From the NCBI RefSeq assembly GCF_000701425.1, contig NZ_JNIW01000004.1, positions 61,040 through 125,039 of the forward strand: 64,000 nucleotides of DNA, read 5' to 3'. The DNA is from Deinococcus frigens DSM 12807. Lineage in GTDB: Bacteria > Deinococcota > Deinococci > Deinococcales > Deinococcaceae. A model generated the notes under the pieces. The model was not told the DNA's origin, ran no database searches, and was given only the letters and a program-made list of their open reading frames with translations. Of the stretch, positions 48,465-56,974 are shown piece after piece (the stretch's first letter is position 1; each line of letters begins with the position of its first letter). The translations under genes were made by a program, and so were the position numbers.

Positions 48465-49610
48465 ATGGACCTGTCTGCCCTGCCGCCAGACCGCGCCGCT
48501 CCGCCGGGCCGGGAACGCGCCGCATTCGGCACGGCCCTGCGCCTGGCACGCGAGGCGCGTGGGCTGACCCTGCGCGAGCTGGCCCAGACCACCGCCCTCC
48601 GCCGCGACTACCTTCAGGCGCTGGAAGACAGTCAGCCCCTGGAAGACGGCCAGCTCGGCGGCCTGCCCGAGGCCACCTTCGCCCGGGCGTATCTGCGGAC
48701 CTACGCCCGCGAACTGGGGCTGGACCCCGCCCCGCTGCTGGCCGAGTTTGACCGCCTGGCCCGCCCCGGCCCTGGGCAGCTGCCCAGGGCCGCGCCCGCC
48801 GCAGTCCGGGAGCAGGAGGACGCGCCGACGCTGGGGCCGGTGCGCACCACATTGATCGTGGTCCTGCTGGTGTTGCTGGTGGCGGTCGCCGCGCTGCTGC
48901 TGCGCCGCCTGGCCCCGGCGGTGGCCACGCCAGCCGCGCCTGTGTCCACACCTTCGGCAACACCGCCCGCCGTTCCCCCGCCGGTCATCCCGCAGGGCAC
49001 CATCTTGCAGGGCACCGTGCGCCTGAGCGTCAAGAGCCTGCCGAACGGCGCGGTGGTTTATCTCGACAACCGCAACCTGGGGCAGGCACCGGTGCGGTCG
49101 TTCCCGGTGGACGCCCGCGCCCGGGCCGAGCTGCGCGTGGAGGCGGCGGGCCGCACCCCCCTACGCCAGACCATCAACCTGGGCCAGAGCCGCAACCTGC
49201 GGGCCACCCTGCCCGCCAGCGCTCCGCTGTCTGGAAGCGGGCAGCCTGGAACCCAGCAGCCCAGAACCCGGCAGCCCAGCGTCCTGACGGACCTGAACAC
49301 CGGGGTCAAGACGCTGACGCCGTTGCCGTTGCCCCCTGCCGTGCCCGCCACGCCCACCGCTTCTGCCGTTCCCACGCCCTTCGCCGCCAATGAAGTGGCT
49401 GTCCGCTTCGCGGCGCAGTCGTGGGTGCGAGTGACCGATAAGGAGGGACAGGTGCTGTACGAGGGCCTGCCCCCAGTGGGTAGTGTCCTGAAGTACCCGC
49501 CGAGCGTGAGCGTCCGGGCCGGAAACGCGGGAGCGGTGCGGGTCAGCGTGGGCGGCGGCCCGGAACAGGCGCTGGGCGAGGCCGGGGAGGTGGTGACCCG
49601 GCAGTTCTAG
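48465..49610 (+). CDS. RodZ-like helix-turn-helix membrane protein with PEGA-like domain
   Basis: 381 residues. N-terminal Xre-type HTH of RodZ kind (FGTALRLAREARGLTLRELA, LEDGQLGGLPEATFARAYLR), one TM (LIVVLLVLLVAVAALLL), a Pro-rich periplasmic linker, a PEGA-like beta domain (VVYLDNRNLGQAPVRSFPVD), and a C-terminal DUF4115-like domain (VAVRFAAQSWVRVTDKEGQV). RodZ couples MreB to the wall machinery; the inserted PEGA-like domain is unusual. ATG 48465; it starts 18 nt after the permease gene. Confidence 0.82.
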   Translation: MDLSALPPDRAAPPGRERAAFGTALRLAREARGLTLRELAQTTALRRDYLQALEDSQPLEDGQLGGLPEATFARAYLRTYARELGLDPAPLLAEFDRLARPGPGQLPRAAPAAVREQEDAPTLGPVRTTLIVVLLVLLVAVAALLLRRLAPAVATPAAPVSTPSATPPAVPPPVIPQGTILQGTVRLSVKSLPNGAVVYLDNRNLGQAPVRSFPVDARARAELRVEAAGRTPLRQTINLGQSRNLRATLPASAPLSGSGQPGTQQPRTRQPSVLTDLNTGVKTLTPLPLPPAVPATPTASAVPTPFAANEVAVRFAAQSWVRVTDKEGQVLYEGLPPVGSVLKYPPSVSVRAGNAGAVRVSVGGGPEQALGEAGEVVTRQF

Positions 49611-49627
49611 CGCCACATCGCTGACGG

Positions 49628-49711
49628 GGCAGTTCTGGGGGGCCAGTTCTGATGGGCCAGAGCTAACGGGCCAGTGCTAACGTGCCGGTGCTGACGGGAC
49701 AGTTCTCCTGG
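49628..49711. repeat. 14-bp tandem repeat, six units
   Basis: Degenerate units such as GCCAGTTCTGATGG, GCCAGAGCTAACGG, GCCAGTGCTAACGT and GCCGGTGCTGACGG follow each other in exact 14-bp register between the RodZ-like and AI-2E genes. Even the RodZ stop region (CGGCAGTTCTAG) resembles a unit. Confidence 0.7.
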
Positions 49712-49762
49712 AGCGGGACCAGCCTTGCGGGTTCTGCTCAAGCGCCGGGTAACGTACAGTGA

Positions 49763-51043
49763 ATGGCAGTGAATTCCAACACTCCTCCCCCTGACCCTGC
49801 CGGTCCTGGCCAGCCCGCAAGCGGACCATCGGTTCTGATCTCGCCTGTCGTGGGTCAGGACGCGGCCCCGCCCGCCGCCGCGCCGCCCGCGCCGGTGCCG
49901 CCGATCAGCGGGCCAATCGATTCGCCGCCGCACGCCCCGCCGCCCAATGCCTTCCAGTACCTGTGGCGCTATCCCTGGGTGCGGGCCGCTGCTTTCGTGC
50001 TGCTGGCCTACCTGGCGTACCGACTGGCGGGACAGATTCATACCGTGATCGTGGATTTTCTGGTGGCCTTTCTGATCGCCTACCTGGCCAATCCGCTGCT
50101 CAACTGGCTGCAACGCGGGCGGGTCGCGCGCGGGCTGGGCGTGTTCTTCGTGGTGCTCCTCTTTTTCGGGCTGTTCGCGCTGGTGGGACTGCTGCTGGTC
50201 ACCGTATCGGGGCAACTGATCATGTTGGTGCAGAGATTGCCGGACCAGATTGGCACGCTGGGCGACATTCTGGACCGTCTGGCGGCCTGGCTCACGGACC
50301 GGGGCGTGGGCGGCCTGGCCAACGCCCGCGAGCAGATCATCACGGCGGCGCAGGACTACTTCCAGAACCTGGGCGACAATCTGGTCCCGCTGCTCCGCAA
50401 CGCCCTGAATTCGACGGGAACACTGTTCAGCAGTCTGTTACAGGTGGGCGGCGTGGTGGGTCAGGTCCTGCTGATCTTGCTGCTCAGCATCTACCTGATG
50501 GCCGATTACAGCCGGGTCAACGCCACGCTGCTGGCCATCTTTCCGCGCCCCTGGCAGCCGCGCGTCTTGGAATTCAGCGGATTGATCGGCACGGCGGTGG
50601 GCGGTTACGTGCGCGGGCAACTGCTGATCGCGCTGTTTATCGGCGTGTTCGTGTGGCTGGGCCTGACCCTGATCGGCGTTCCCAGCGCCGCAGCCATCGG
50701 CTTTATCGCCGGGGCCTTCAACATCGTGCCGTACCTGGGGCCGATCATCGGGGCCACGCCCGCCATCTTGCTGGCGCTGACCATGCCCAACGTGCTGCTG
50801 ACCATCTTTTTTGTGATCCTGGTCTTTGTGGCGGCCAACCAGATCGAGGGCAACTTTCTCAGCCCCTACATCCTGAGCCGCACCACCGACCTGCACCCGG
50901 TCACGGTGCTGGTGGCCATTCTGGTGGGCGTCTCCTTGCTGGGCTTTGCGGGCGCGCTGCTGGCCGTGCCGCTGGTGGCGCTGGGAAAACTGGCCTTGCA
51001 AAAGTACTACTATCCCAGCCGGCTCTATACCGAGGGGCCGTAG
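49763..51043 (+). CDS. AI-2E family transporter / permease-like membrane protein
   Basis: 426 residues. A Pro/Ala-rich cytosolic N-terminus (about 1-60) precedes eight TM segments with a large loop around 150-215. Hallmarks: [60 protein letters not shown] and [13 protein letters not shown]. The family includes TqsA and various Na+/H+ antiporter-like exporters. ATG 49763 is only 2 nt from TACAGT (49755-49760), so the leaderless start may instead be GTG 49769. Confidence 0.9.
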   Translation: MAVNSNTPPPDPAGPGQPASGPSVLISPVVGQDAAPPAAAPPAPVPPISGPIDSPPHAPPPNAFQYLWRYPWVRAAAFVLLAYLAYRLAGQIHTVIVDFLVAFLIAYLANPLLNWLQRGRVARGLGVFFVVLLFFGLFALVGLLLVTVSGQLIMLVQRLPDQIGTLGDILDRLAAWLTDRGVGGLANAREQIITAAQDYFQNLGDNLVPLLRNALNSTGTLFSSLLQVGGVVGQVLLILLLSIYLMADYSRVNATLLAIFPRPWQPRVLEFSGLIGTAVGGYVRGQLLIALFIGVFVWLGLTLIGVPSAAAIGFIAGAFNIVPYLGPIIGATPAILLALTMPNVLLTIFFVILVFVAANQIEGNFLSPYILSRTTDLHPVTVLVAILVGVSLLGFAGALLAVPLVALGKLALQKYYYPSRLYTEGP

Positions 51044-51116
51044 CCGGGGCGCACCGTCGCCTGAACTGGTCGGTCCGACATATGGGCGGCCCTTTTTGCT
51101 TTGATGACAGGTGGTG

Positions 51117-51599
51117 TTAACGCCTCCCAAACGCTCCCAGTAGCGCAGGCTGGTGCTGGGTTACGTAGGCGCGCGTCAGGATGTTCATGCGGTCCTGGCC
51201 CGTTGGCAGAATCAGCACGTCTTCCAGCCGGGTTCCCTTTGCGGGCCGCCAGCCCTGGCCCTGCGGGGTGTTCACCTGCGCCGCACCCTCGCCTGCCAGC
51301 GCCCGGGCCGTGAACTGCGCGCCGCTGAGGTTTAAAAACCAGGCCAGGGGCCGGGCGTCGCTGTCGTACTGGAGGACGATTTTCTGGACGGGCAGCGGCG
51401 GTCTTGTCGTCCAGGCGGTGCGGCGCAGCCCCGGAATACGTTGCTTCAGGTTCGCCTGCGCGTCGTAGGCCCCGGTGGCGGTGAACAGCACCTTGGACAC
51501 CAGATCCTCGGAGCCGCCGTTTTGCGCCGCTTTGCGGCAGCCCGCCAGCGAACTCAGCGCCAGCGCGGCCAGCAGGGTGGGGACGGGACCTGTTCTCAT
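51117..51599 (-). CDS. Putative lipoprotein
   Basis: 160 residues. Signal peptide with lipobox ([13 protein letters not shown], Cys20), followed by a globular beta-rich domain ([20 protein letters not shown]) without recognised motif. ATG 51599 is chosen because it opens the signal peptide and TATCGT lies 8 nt upstream on the reverse strand. Envelope-anchored; function unknown. Confidence 0.72.
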   Translation of the reverse strand: MRTGPVPTLLAALALSSLAGCRKAAQNGGSEDLVSKVLFTATGAYDAQANLKQRIPGLRRTAWTTRPPLPVQKIVLQYDSDARPLAWFLNLSGAQFTARALAGEGAAQVNTPQGQGWRPAKGTRLEDVLILPTGQDRMNILTRAYVTQHQPALLGAFGRR

Positions 51600-51656
51600 C
51601 GCCCCAGACGATATCCCCACAGTGGCCCCACCATCCAGACGAATATCCTGAAGGCT

Positions 51657-51974
51657 GTGAGCCTCTCCCACCCTGCCCTGCTGCTAACCGGCGCGTTATT
51701 GACGGTTCTGAGCGTGCTGGGCCTGTCGCTGCAACTGGGCTGGCGCGCGGGTGCCTCGCGCCGCCCGCACCACATCCTGTTTTTCGCCGTGTGTATGGGC
51801 GTGGTGGTCTGCCTGGCCCTGACCTTTGCGGTAGGGGAGAGGTGGTGGGCGCTGCTGCCCGCGCTGGGGCTGCTGCTGCTGATGCCGCGCACCCGTCCGG
51901 GCCGGGCCGGACACTGGCGGCTGGCGCTGGCCTGCGCTCTGGCGTATGGGCTGGGGACGTGGGCGGCGTGGTGA
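51657..51974 (+). CDS. Small integral membrane protein
   Basis: 105 residues with three to four TM segments ([69 protein letters not shown]). Short basic loops. GTG 51657 chosen since TATCCT at 51644-51649 is 7 nt upstream (leaderless). Family unknown. Confidence 0.68.
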   Translation: MSLSHPALLLTGALLTVLSVLGLSLQLGWRAGASRRPHHILFFAVCMGVVVCLALTFAVGERWWALLPALGLLLLMPRTRPGRAGHWRLALACALAYGLGTWAAW

Positions 51975-52037
51975 GAGATTCCGTGTGCGGTGAGGGGCGG
52001 GGGCAGCAGTCTTCCCTGCGGCTGCTAGCCTGCCCCC

Positions 52038-52907
52038 ATGACCTCCCCACCGCTGGCCCAACCCACCGCCCTGCCGCCCCCAGTGATGGGCGGCGTGATC
52101 GAAGGCATGCTGCGGCGGCGCACCACCAACGGTCCCTTCCGCCCCGAGGCGGTCCGCCGCGAGGACCAGCACACGCTGATGCGGGTGGCGCAGGCCGCGC
52201 CCAGCCACTTCAACTCCCAGCCGTGGAGATTCGTCCTCATCGAGAACCCGGCGACGATTGCGCGGGTGGCCGAGCTGGCGGGCCAGAGCATGACCGAACT
52301 GATCGAGGCCGGGCTATTCTTCGAGCGCTACCGCCGCTACTTCCGCTTCTCGCAGGCCGAGTTAGAGGAAAAGCGCGACGGCATTCACATCGATCATCTG
52401 CCGGGGCCGCTGAGGCCCTTTACCCGGCAGGTGTTCAGCGACGCCGGGTTAAAGGTCATGCGGCAACTGGGGGTTCCCAGAAAGCTGGGCCAGGACAACC
52501 GCCAACTGGTGGCCGGAAGTCCGCTGCTGCTGGCCGCGCTGCTGGACAAGACCGAGTACCGCCCCGGCGAGCTGTCGGGCTTTTACAGCGTGTTCGGGCT
52601 GGGCGCGGCCATTGAGAACATCTGGAACGCGGTGGAGGCGCTGGGCATGGGCATCCAGTTCGTCAGCACCCCCGCCGAGATTCCGCGCCACTGGCAGGAG
52701 GTCCAGCGGCTGCTGGTGGTGCCGGACGAGCTGGAACTGATGGCGCTGTTCCGCCTGGGCTACCTGCCCGAGGAGCACAGCCGCCCCACCATCGACTGGA
52801 GCAGCCGTCACCGCAAACGCTTGGAGCAATTCGTGTACCGTGAGAGCTGCGCCGTGCCGGAAGCGGAGGATGCTCCTCTCCGAACCTCTGGACACGCTCA
52901 ACTCTGA
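52038..52907 (+). CDS. Nitroreductase family protein
   Basis: 289 residues. FMN-binding nitroreductase fold: [60 protein letters not shown]. The central insertion at 100-150 is longer than in NfsB-type enzymes. It reduces nitro or quinone-like compounds with NAD(P)H. Leaderless: TAGCCT at 52026-52031, 6 nt before ATG. It ends 52 nt before an aldo/keto reductase gene and may be co-expressed with it. Confidence 0.88.
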   Translation: MTSPPLAQPTALPPPVMGGVIEGMLRRRTTNGPFRPEAVRREDQHTLMRVAQAAPSHFNSQPWRFVLIENPATIARVAELAGQSMTELIEAGLFFERYRRYFRFSQAELEEKRDGIHIDHLPGPLRPFTRQVFSDAGLKVMRQLGVPRKLGQDNRQLVAGSPLLLAALLDKTEYRPGELSGFYSVFGLGAAIENIWNAVEALGMGIQFVSTPAEIPRHWQEVQRLLVVPDELELMALFRLGYLPEEHSRPTIDWSSRHRKRLEQFVYRESCAVPEAEDAPLRTSGHAQL

Positions 52908-52959
52908 TCCATCCTCGCCTCGTTTCAGAGGCGCAGACTCCCGAACGGAGGCACCACCC

Positions 52960-53865
52960 ATGACTGCAAATGCTACCCAGAAAGAACAACCCAACGCCGC
53001 CGACAGTGGCACCTTTAAGATCGGCGGCGACCTGAGCGTCAACCGCCTGGGCTTCGGCGCGATGCGCGTGACCGGCGACGGCATCTGGGGCGATCCTGCC
53101 GATCCCGCAGGCGCAATCGAGACCCTCAAGCGCCTGCCCGAGCTGGGCGTCAATCTCATCGACACCGCCGACAGCTACGGTCCCGCCGTCAGCGAGGAAC
53201 TGCTGCGCGAGGCGCTGCACCCCTACGACACGGTGGTCATCGCCACCAAGGCCGGGTTGACCCGCACCGGCCCCAACGTCTGGACGCCGGTGGGCCGCCC
53301 CGAGTACCTCAAGCAGCAGGCCTACCTTTCGCGCCGCCGCCTGGGCGTGGACCGCATTGATCTGTGGCAACTGCACCGCATCGACGAAAGCGTGCCCCGT
53401 GACGAGCAGTTCGGGGCCATCCGCGAGCTGATGGACGAGGGCGTGATTCGCCACGCCGGACTCTCGGAGGTCAGCGTGGAGGAGATCGAGGCCGCCCGCG
53501 AGGTGTTTCCGGTGTCCACGGTTCAGAACCTCTACAACCTGGTGAACCGCAAATCCGAGGACGTGCTGGACTACTGCGAGAAGGAGAACATCGGTTTCCT
53601 GCCGTGGTTCCCCCTGGCCGCAGGCAGTCTGGCCAAAGACGGCAGCGTGCTGGACGACGTGGCCAAGCGCCTGAACGCGACTCCCTCGCAGGTGGCCCTG
53701 GCCTGGGTCCTGAAGCGCAGCCCGGTGATGCTCCCGATTCCCGGTACGGGCAAGGTGCGCCACCTGGAAGAAAATGTGGCCGCCGCCAGCCTGACCCTGA
53801 CCGACCAGGACTTTGCCAAGCTGGACGAGGTGGGCCGGGCCGAGTGGCAGAAGAACCAGAAGTAG
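52960..53865 (+). CDS. Aldo/keto reductase
   Basis: 301 residues. Tetrad: Asp/Tyr in [15 protein letters not shown], Lys in VVIATKAGL, His in [15 protein letters not shown]-binding [18 protein letters not shown]. Opening [18 protein letters not shown]. Third aldo/keto reductase of the window, of a different subfamily (no GMS signature). ATG 52960 with CGGAGG upstream. Confidence 0.9.
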   Translation: MTANATQKEQPNAADSGTFKIGGDLSVNRLGFGAMRVTGDGIWGDPADPAGAIETLKRLPELGVNLIDTADSYGPAVSEELLREALHPYDTVVIATKAGLTRTGPNVWTPVGRPEYLKQQAYLSRRRLGVDRIDLWQLHRIDESVPRDEQFGAIRELMDEGVIRHAGLSEVSVEEIEAAREVFPVSTVQNLYNLVNRKSEDVLDYCEKENIGFLPWFPLAAGSLAKDGSVLDDVAKRLNATPSQVALAWVLKRSPVMLPIPGTGKVRHLEENVAAASLTLTDQDFAKLDEVGRAEWQKNQK

Positions 53866-53916
53866 GGGAGGAGGGGGCAGAGGGTTCAGCGCGGACCTTC
53901 AGGTCTTCCTTGCCAT

Positions 53917-53964
53917 GAATGGGCGGCACCGACTCCGAAGTCTGGTTGTGGGACCGCCCATTCG
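53917..53964. repeat. Inverted repeat after the aldo/keto reductase
   Basis: GAATGGGCGG (53917-53926) and CCGCCCATTC (53955-53964) are exact inverted repeats with a 28-nt loop; possible terminator or part of the adjacent REP-like sequence. Confidence 0.55.
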
Positions 53965-53966
53965 GG

Positions 53967-54018
53967 TTGACCCCTCCGGCGTTGCGCGCCACTTCCCCTC
54001 AAAAAGGGAGGCAAGGAG
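53967..54018. repeat. Degenerate palindromic intergenic repeat, copy 2
   Basis: TTGACCCCTCCGGCGTTGCG...CCACTTCCCCTCAAAAAGGGAGG. Shares TTGACCCCTCCGGC...GCCAC(T/C)TCCCCT with copy 3 (63584-63620) and the CCCCTC...CTCAA...GGGAG frame with copy 1. Confidence 0.55.
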
Positions 54019-54146
54019 ATGAACGCGCTTTACGATCTTCTACGCCTCCCGGTCCACTTTGAGGAAGGCAGACTCAGGGGATCGCTTTACAACTCAGGTT
54101 TTCCCATTTCCAGTTTCCCCCTACTGTTTCGGGTCACAATGCCCGG

Positions 54147-55202
54147 ATGAGTTCCGCCCTTCCCCTGTTGCGTTCGCTGGTGACTGGCACGCCGCCCTGG
54201 CGCACACCGCAAGCCGAGATTCAGGCCGCTGCCCGCACCCTCTTTCCACGCATGGCGGCGCGGCCCCACCTGCTGGAGGTGTTCGCCAACGCCCGGATCG
54301 AGTCGCGCGCCCTGGCCCGTCCGCTGGAGTGGTATCTGCAACCGCGTGGCCTCGGCGAGAAGAACGCCGTGTTTATCGAGGAGGCCCGCGCTTTGATGAC
54401 CCGGCTGGGCGCGGAGGCGCTGGCCCGCGCCGAACTGCGCCCCGCCGACATCGACGCGGTAATCGTGGTGAACACCAGCGGCCTCAGCACGCCCAGCCTG
54501 GACGCCTGGCTGATCGAGTCGCTGGGCCTCAACCGTCACGCGGCGCGGTTGCCCGTGTGGGGCCTGGGCTGCGCGGGCGGCGCGGCGGGGCTGGCGCGGG
54601 CCGCCGATCTGGTGCGCGCGGGCTTTCAGCGGGTGCTGTACGTGGCGCTGGAACTGTGCAGCCTGACCCTGGTGATGGGCGACGAATCCAAGAGCAACTT
54701 CGTGGGCACGGCGCTGTTCTCGGATGGTGGCGCGGCTTTGGTGGTCACCGCGCCGGATGTCCCCGGCCCGCCCCCGCTGCTGGCCCTGCGCGGCGCGTAC
54801 AGCACGTTGATCGAGAACAGCGAGGACATCATGGGCTGGGATGTGGTGGATGACGGCCTCAAGGTGCGCTTCAGCCGCGATATTCCGGTCCTGGTGCGCG
54901 GCATGATGCGCGGCAACGTGGCCGAGGCTCTGGCCGCCCACGGCTGGACCCGGCAAGACGTCGGTACGTTCGTCGTCCATCCCGGCGGCGTCAAGGTGCT
55001 GGCCGCCTACCAGGAGGCGCTGGACCTCCCGGAGAACGCGCTGGACAGCAGCCGCGCGGTGTTGCGCGAGTACGGCAACATGAGCAGCGCCACCGTGTTA
55101 TTCGTGCTGGAGGAGGCACTTAAAACTGGGCCGCAGGGCAGGGCGCTCCTGAGCGCAATGGGGCCAGGCTTCAGCGCCGAGCATGTGCTGATCGAACTCT
55201 AG
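54147..55202 (+). CDS. Type III polyketide synthase
   Basis: 351 residues, chalcone synthase-like thiolase fold. Catalytic triad Cys142 ([10 protein letters not shown]), His278 ([10 protein letters not shown]) and Asn311 (YGNMSSATV), all in family spacing. Uses malonyl-CoA extension of a fatty-acyl or aromatic starter to make alkylresorcinols or pyrones. No methyltransferase or oxidase partner lies adjacent, unlike srs/bps operons. The stop TAG is the first part of the MITE-like element that follows. Confidence 0.92.
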   Translation: MSSALPLLRSLVTGTPPWRTPQAEIQAAARTLFPRMAARPHLLEVFANARIESRALARPLEWYLQPRGLGEKNAVFIEEARALMTRLGAEALARAELRPADIDAVIVVNTSGLSTPSLDAWLIESLGLNRHAARLPVWGLGCAGGAAGLARAADLVRAGFQRVLYVALELCSLTLVMGDESKSNFVGTALFSDGGAALVVTAPDVPGPPPLLALRGAYSTLIENSEDIMGWDVVDDGLKVRFSRDIPVLVRGMMRGNVAEALAAHGWTRQDVGTFVVHPGGVKVLAAYQEALDLPENALDSSRAVLREYGNMSSATVLFVLEEALKTGPQGRALLSAMGPGFSAEHVLIEL

Positions 55203-55358
55203 AGCATTTGTGCAAATGGTCGGCAAAATTTACTTACTGTCTCGGGCAGAACAGCCTGTCGTCGTGAGAGAGCACCCGTACGGGGCTACTCTTACACATC
55301 AGCACGGTTGCCCACCCGTTCGGTCAACAGTGGGCAGCTCTTTCGACAAATGCTCTGG
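55199..55358. repeat. MITE-like element, copy 2
   Basis: About 160 bp bounded by CTAGAGCATTTGT (left) and ACAAATGCTCTGG (right, complement CCAGAGCATTTGT): an inverted pair with one mismatch. Interior is unrelated to copy 1 at 11433-11560. The left CTAG includes the stop codon of the polyketide synthase gene. No coding potential. Confidence 0.62.
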
Positions 55359-55411
55359 AAGATGGACCGTGAAGGCGGCCAGACCTGTTCCACGGTCCAC
55401 CCGTTGACGAG

Positions 55412-55741
55412 CTACAACTTCTCTTCTGCGTTCACCGTCTTGTCCGGGTCCGCCGGAGCGCCGCTGGCGGGCAGGCCGTCTTTCAGGCCGCCGAAGCTGG
55501 CAGGATTGATCGCGTCGCCGCCCTGCTCCTCGGCGCGGGGATCAAGGGTGCTGGCCACCTGCTGCGCGGTAGAGGTGGTGGACCCGTCCGCAGCGTGCTT
55601 GTCGCTGATCGCGTCCACCACGCCACTCAGCTCCGACTCGCTGGGAGTTTTGGGGGTGCCCGTCTCCCACTTATCGGTAGTCTGCACAGCGGTCTGCGAA
55701 ACATTCGTTTCAGCCTGTGATTGCGGCTTGCCTTCTCCCAT
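55412..55741 (-). CDS. Disordered acidic protein, MGEGKP family member A
   Basis: 109 residues, highly polar, rich in S, T, D, E, A and G and without hydrophobic segments, so probably intrinsically disordered (hydrophilin-like). Starts MGEGKPQSQAETN, shared with the next gene upstream (55782-55991). Shine-Dalgarno GGGAGG before ATG 55741. Function unknown; disordered small proteins can help in desiccation tolerance, which is only a suggestion. Confidence 0.68.
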   Translation of the reverse strand: MGEGKPQSQAETNVSQTAVQTTDKWETGTPKTPSESELSGVVDAISDKHAADGSTTSTAQQVASTLDPRAEEQGGDAINPASFGGLKDGLPASGAPADPDKTVNAEEKL

Positions 55742-55781
55742 CTTGGTGCCTCCCTGGCGGTGCGATCTGGTTTGCGGTTAC

Positions 55782-55991
55782 CTACGAGCGCTGATTGGGA
55801 TTTTTAAGCGTGTCGGTGCCAATCACGCTCTCGGGCAGATTCTCGGCCTGCCTGGCCTTTTCCTGCATTCCGGTCTTCTGGACGCCCTTAATGTCGCTCA
55901 AATCGTTGGTGTCCTTGACGCCGCCCTGCGGGCTGTGGCCTTCCTGCGCGGGGTGATTGGTCTGGTCGGTGCCGGGTTTACCCTCTCCCAT
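55782..55991 (-). CDS. Disordered polar protein, MGEGKP family member B
   Basis: 69 residues with the same start (MGEGKPGTDQTN) and similar polar composition (KDTNDLSDIKGVQKTGMQEK). GGAGGG Shine-Dalgarno upstream of ATG 55991. It lies 40 nt upstream of the longer relative on the same strand, and the pair is probably one transcript and derived by duplication. Confidence 0.66.
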   Translation of the reverse strand: MGEGKPGTDQTNHPAQEGHSPQGGVKDTNDLSDIKGVQKTGMQEKARQAENLPESVIGTDTLKNPNQRS

Positions 55992-56085
55992 GATTAGATC
56001 CCTCCTGAATTTCGAGTGATCTCAGGCTAGAGCAGGCGAGCGGCCTGGTGGTGCGCCCATGCTTTACGGAGTTTTGGGGCTTTAC

Positions 56086-56139
56086 AGCGTTTCAGGGCTT
56101 CCCAGTGTTTCAGGGCTTCCCAGCGTTTCAGGGCTTGAG
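56086..56139. repeat. 18-bp tandem repeat, three units
   Basis: AGCGTTTCAGGGCTTCCC, AGTGTTTCAGGGCTTCCC, AGCGTTTCAGGGCTTGAG in direct tandem, upstream of the small membrane protein gene. Confidence 0.75.
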
Positions 56140-56182
56140 CGAATGCCCGGACTCCAGTGACCGCTGAAGTAAACTGCGGCAA

Positions 56183-56473
56183 ATGCAAACTTGGATGGGT
56201 CTTGGCCGGGTGGTCTTGCTGGTGCTGGGGGTGCCGCTGGCTGTATTCGCCTTCGTTCTGGCGATATTCGCGGGTGGAGAGGGCAGCCCAGAAGCCCAAC
56301 GTATGGCGGTGGCCCTCCTGACCGTCCCGGTGGCCTACCTGATTTGCCTGATGGTCTCGGTGTGGCTGGTCAGCAGAAGAAAGGGTGGTTCGGCCCTGGC
56401 TGCGGCAGCGTTCCCTTTTCTTTATGTGTTGATCGCATTCGTTGTGGCGGCGGCCTGGCCCACTCCATCCTGA
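56183..56473 (+). CDS. Small membrane protein, paralogue 1
   Basis: 96 residues with three TM segments (VVLLVLGVPLAVFAFVLAIF; LTVPVAYLICLMVSVWLVS; ALAAAAFPFLYVLIAFVVAA). Leaderless: TAAACT at 56170-56175, 7 nt before ATG. Resembles the next gene over its length, including the FPFLY motif. Unknown family. Confidence 0.68.
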   Translation: MQTWMGLGRVVLLVLGVPLAVFAFVLAIFAGGEGSPEAQRMAVALLTVPVAYLICLMVSVWLVSRRKGGSALAAAAFPFLYVLIAFVVAAAWPTPS

Positions 56474-56583
56474 TACGGTTCTGGAACTGGCTGGAACTGG
56501 GCTGGCCGGTGAAGGGCAATGGAGGGACCACGGTTTTTATCTGGCGGCCCTCTTCGGACCGTTGCTCTGCGATAAGCACAGCG

Positions 56584-56874
56584 ATGAAATTCTGTTCCAT
56601 GCCCGGCCTGATCGCCTTGCTGCTGCTGGGGGCGGTGCTAACCTTTTTTAGCGTCGCAGCGTCGGCGTTCGCCAGCGACAGTGGTGCACAGGACCCGGTG
56701 GGAGCGCATTTCTCGGAGACCATGATTGCCGTGCTGCCCGTCTATTTCATCTGTGTGATGGCCGCAGTGGTCCTGATGATCCTGGGGCGCGGCAGGCTGG
56801 CGCTGTGGGCTGCGGTTTCCCCGTTTCTGTATTTCGTGGGGGCCTTGATTTTGACTCTGGTCAGATCACCGTGA
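56584..56874 (+). CDS. Small membrane protein, paralogue 2
   Basis: 96 residues, same length and topology as paralogue 1 (LIALLLLGAVLTFFSVAASA; IAVLPVYFICVMAAVVLMIL; WAAVSPFLYFVGALILTLV). The shared segments (L-PVAYLIC / LPVYFICV, FPFLYV / SPFLYF) argue for tandem duplication. ATG 56584; start signals weak. Confidence 0.6.
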   Translation: MKFCSMPGLIALLLLGAVLTFFSVAASAFASDSGAQDPVGAHFSETMIAVLPVYFICVMAAVVLMILGRGRLALWAAVSPFLYFVGALILTLVRSP

Positions 56875-56974
56875 CCGGAAAAACCCTGCGTCCCGTCTGT
56901 GGCTGAAAAATAGGTTCAGTCGCACGCCCCCGGTCCTCTCTGGCGCGGGAAGGACGGGGGGTGTGCGAACAGTT

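Noticed and set aside
49628..49711. Possible CRISPR-like array
   Set aside because: Units are 14 bp and contiguous without unique spacers; no cas genes nearby.
53967..54018. TTGACC as a promoter -35 for the polyketide synthase
   Set aside because: It is part of the repeated palindromic sequence and no -10 lies at correct spacing.
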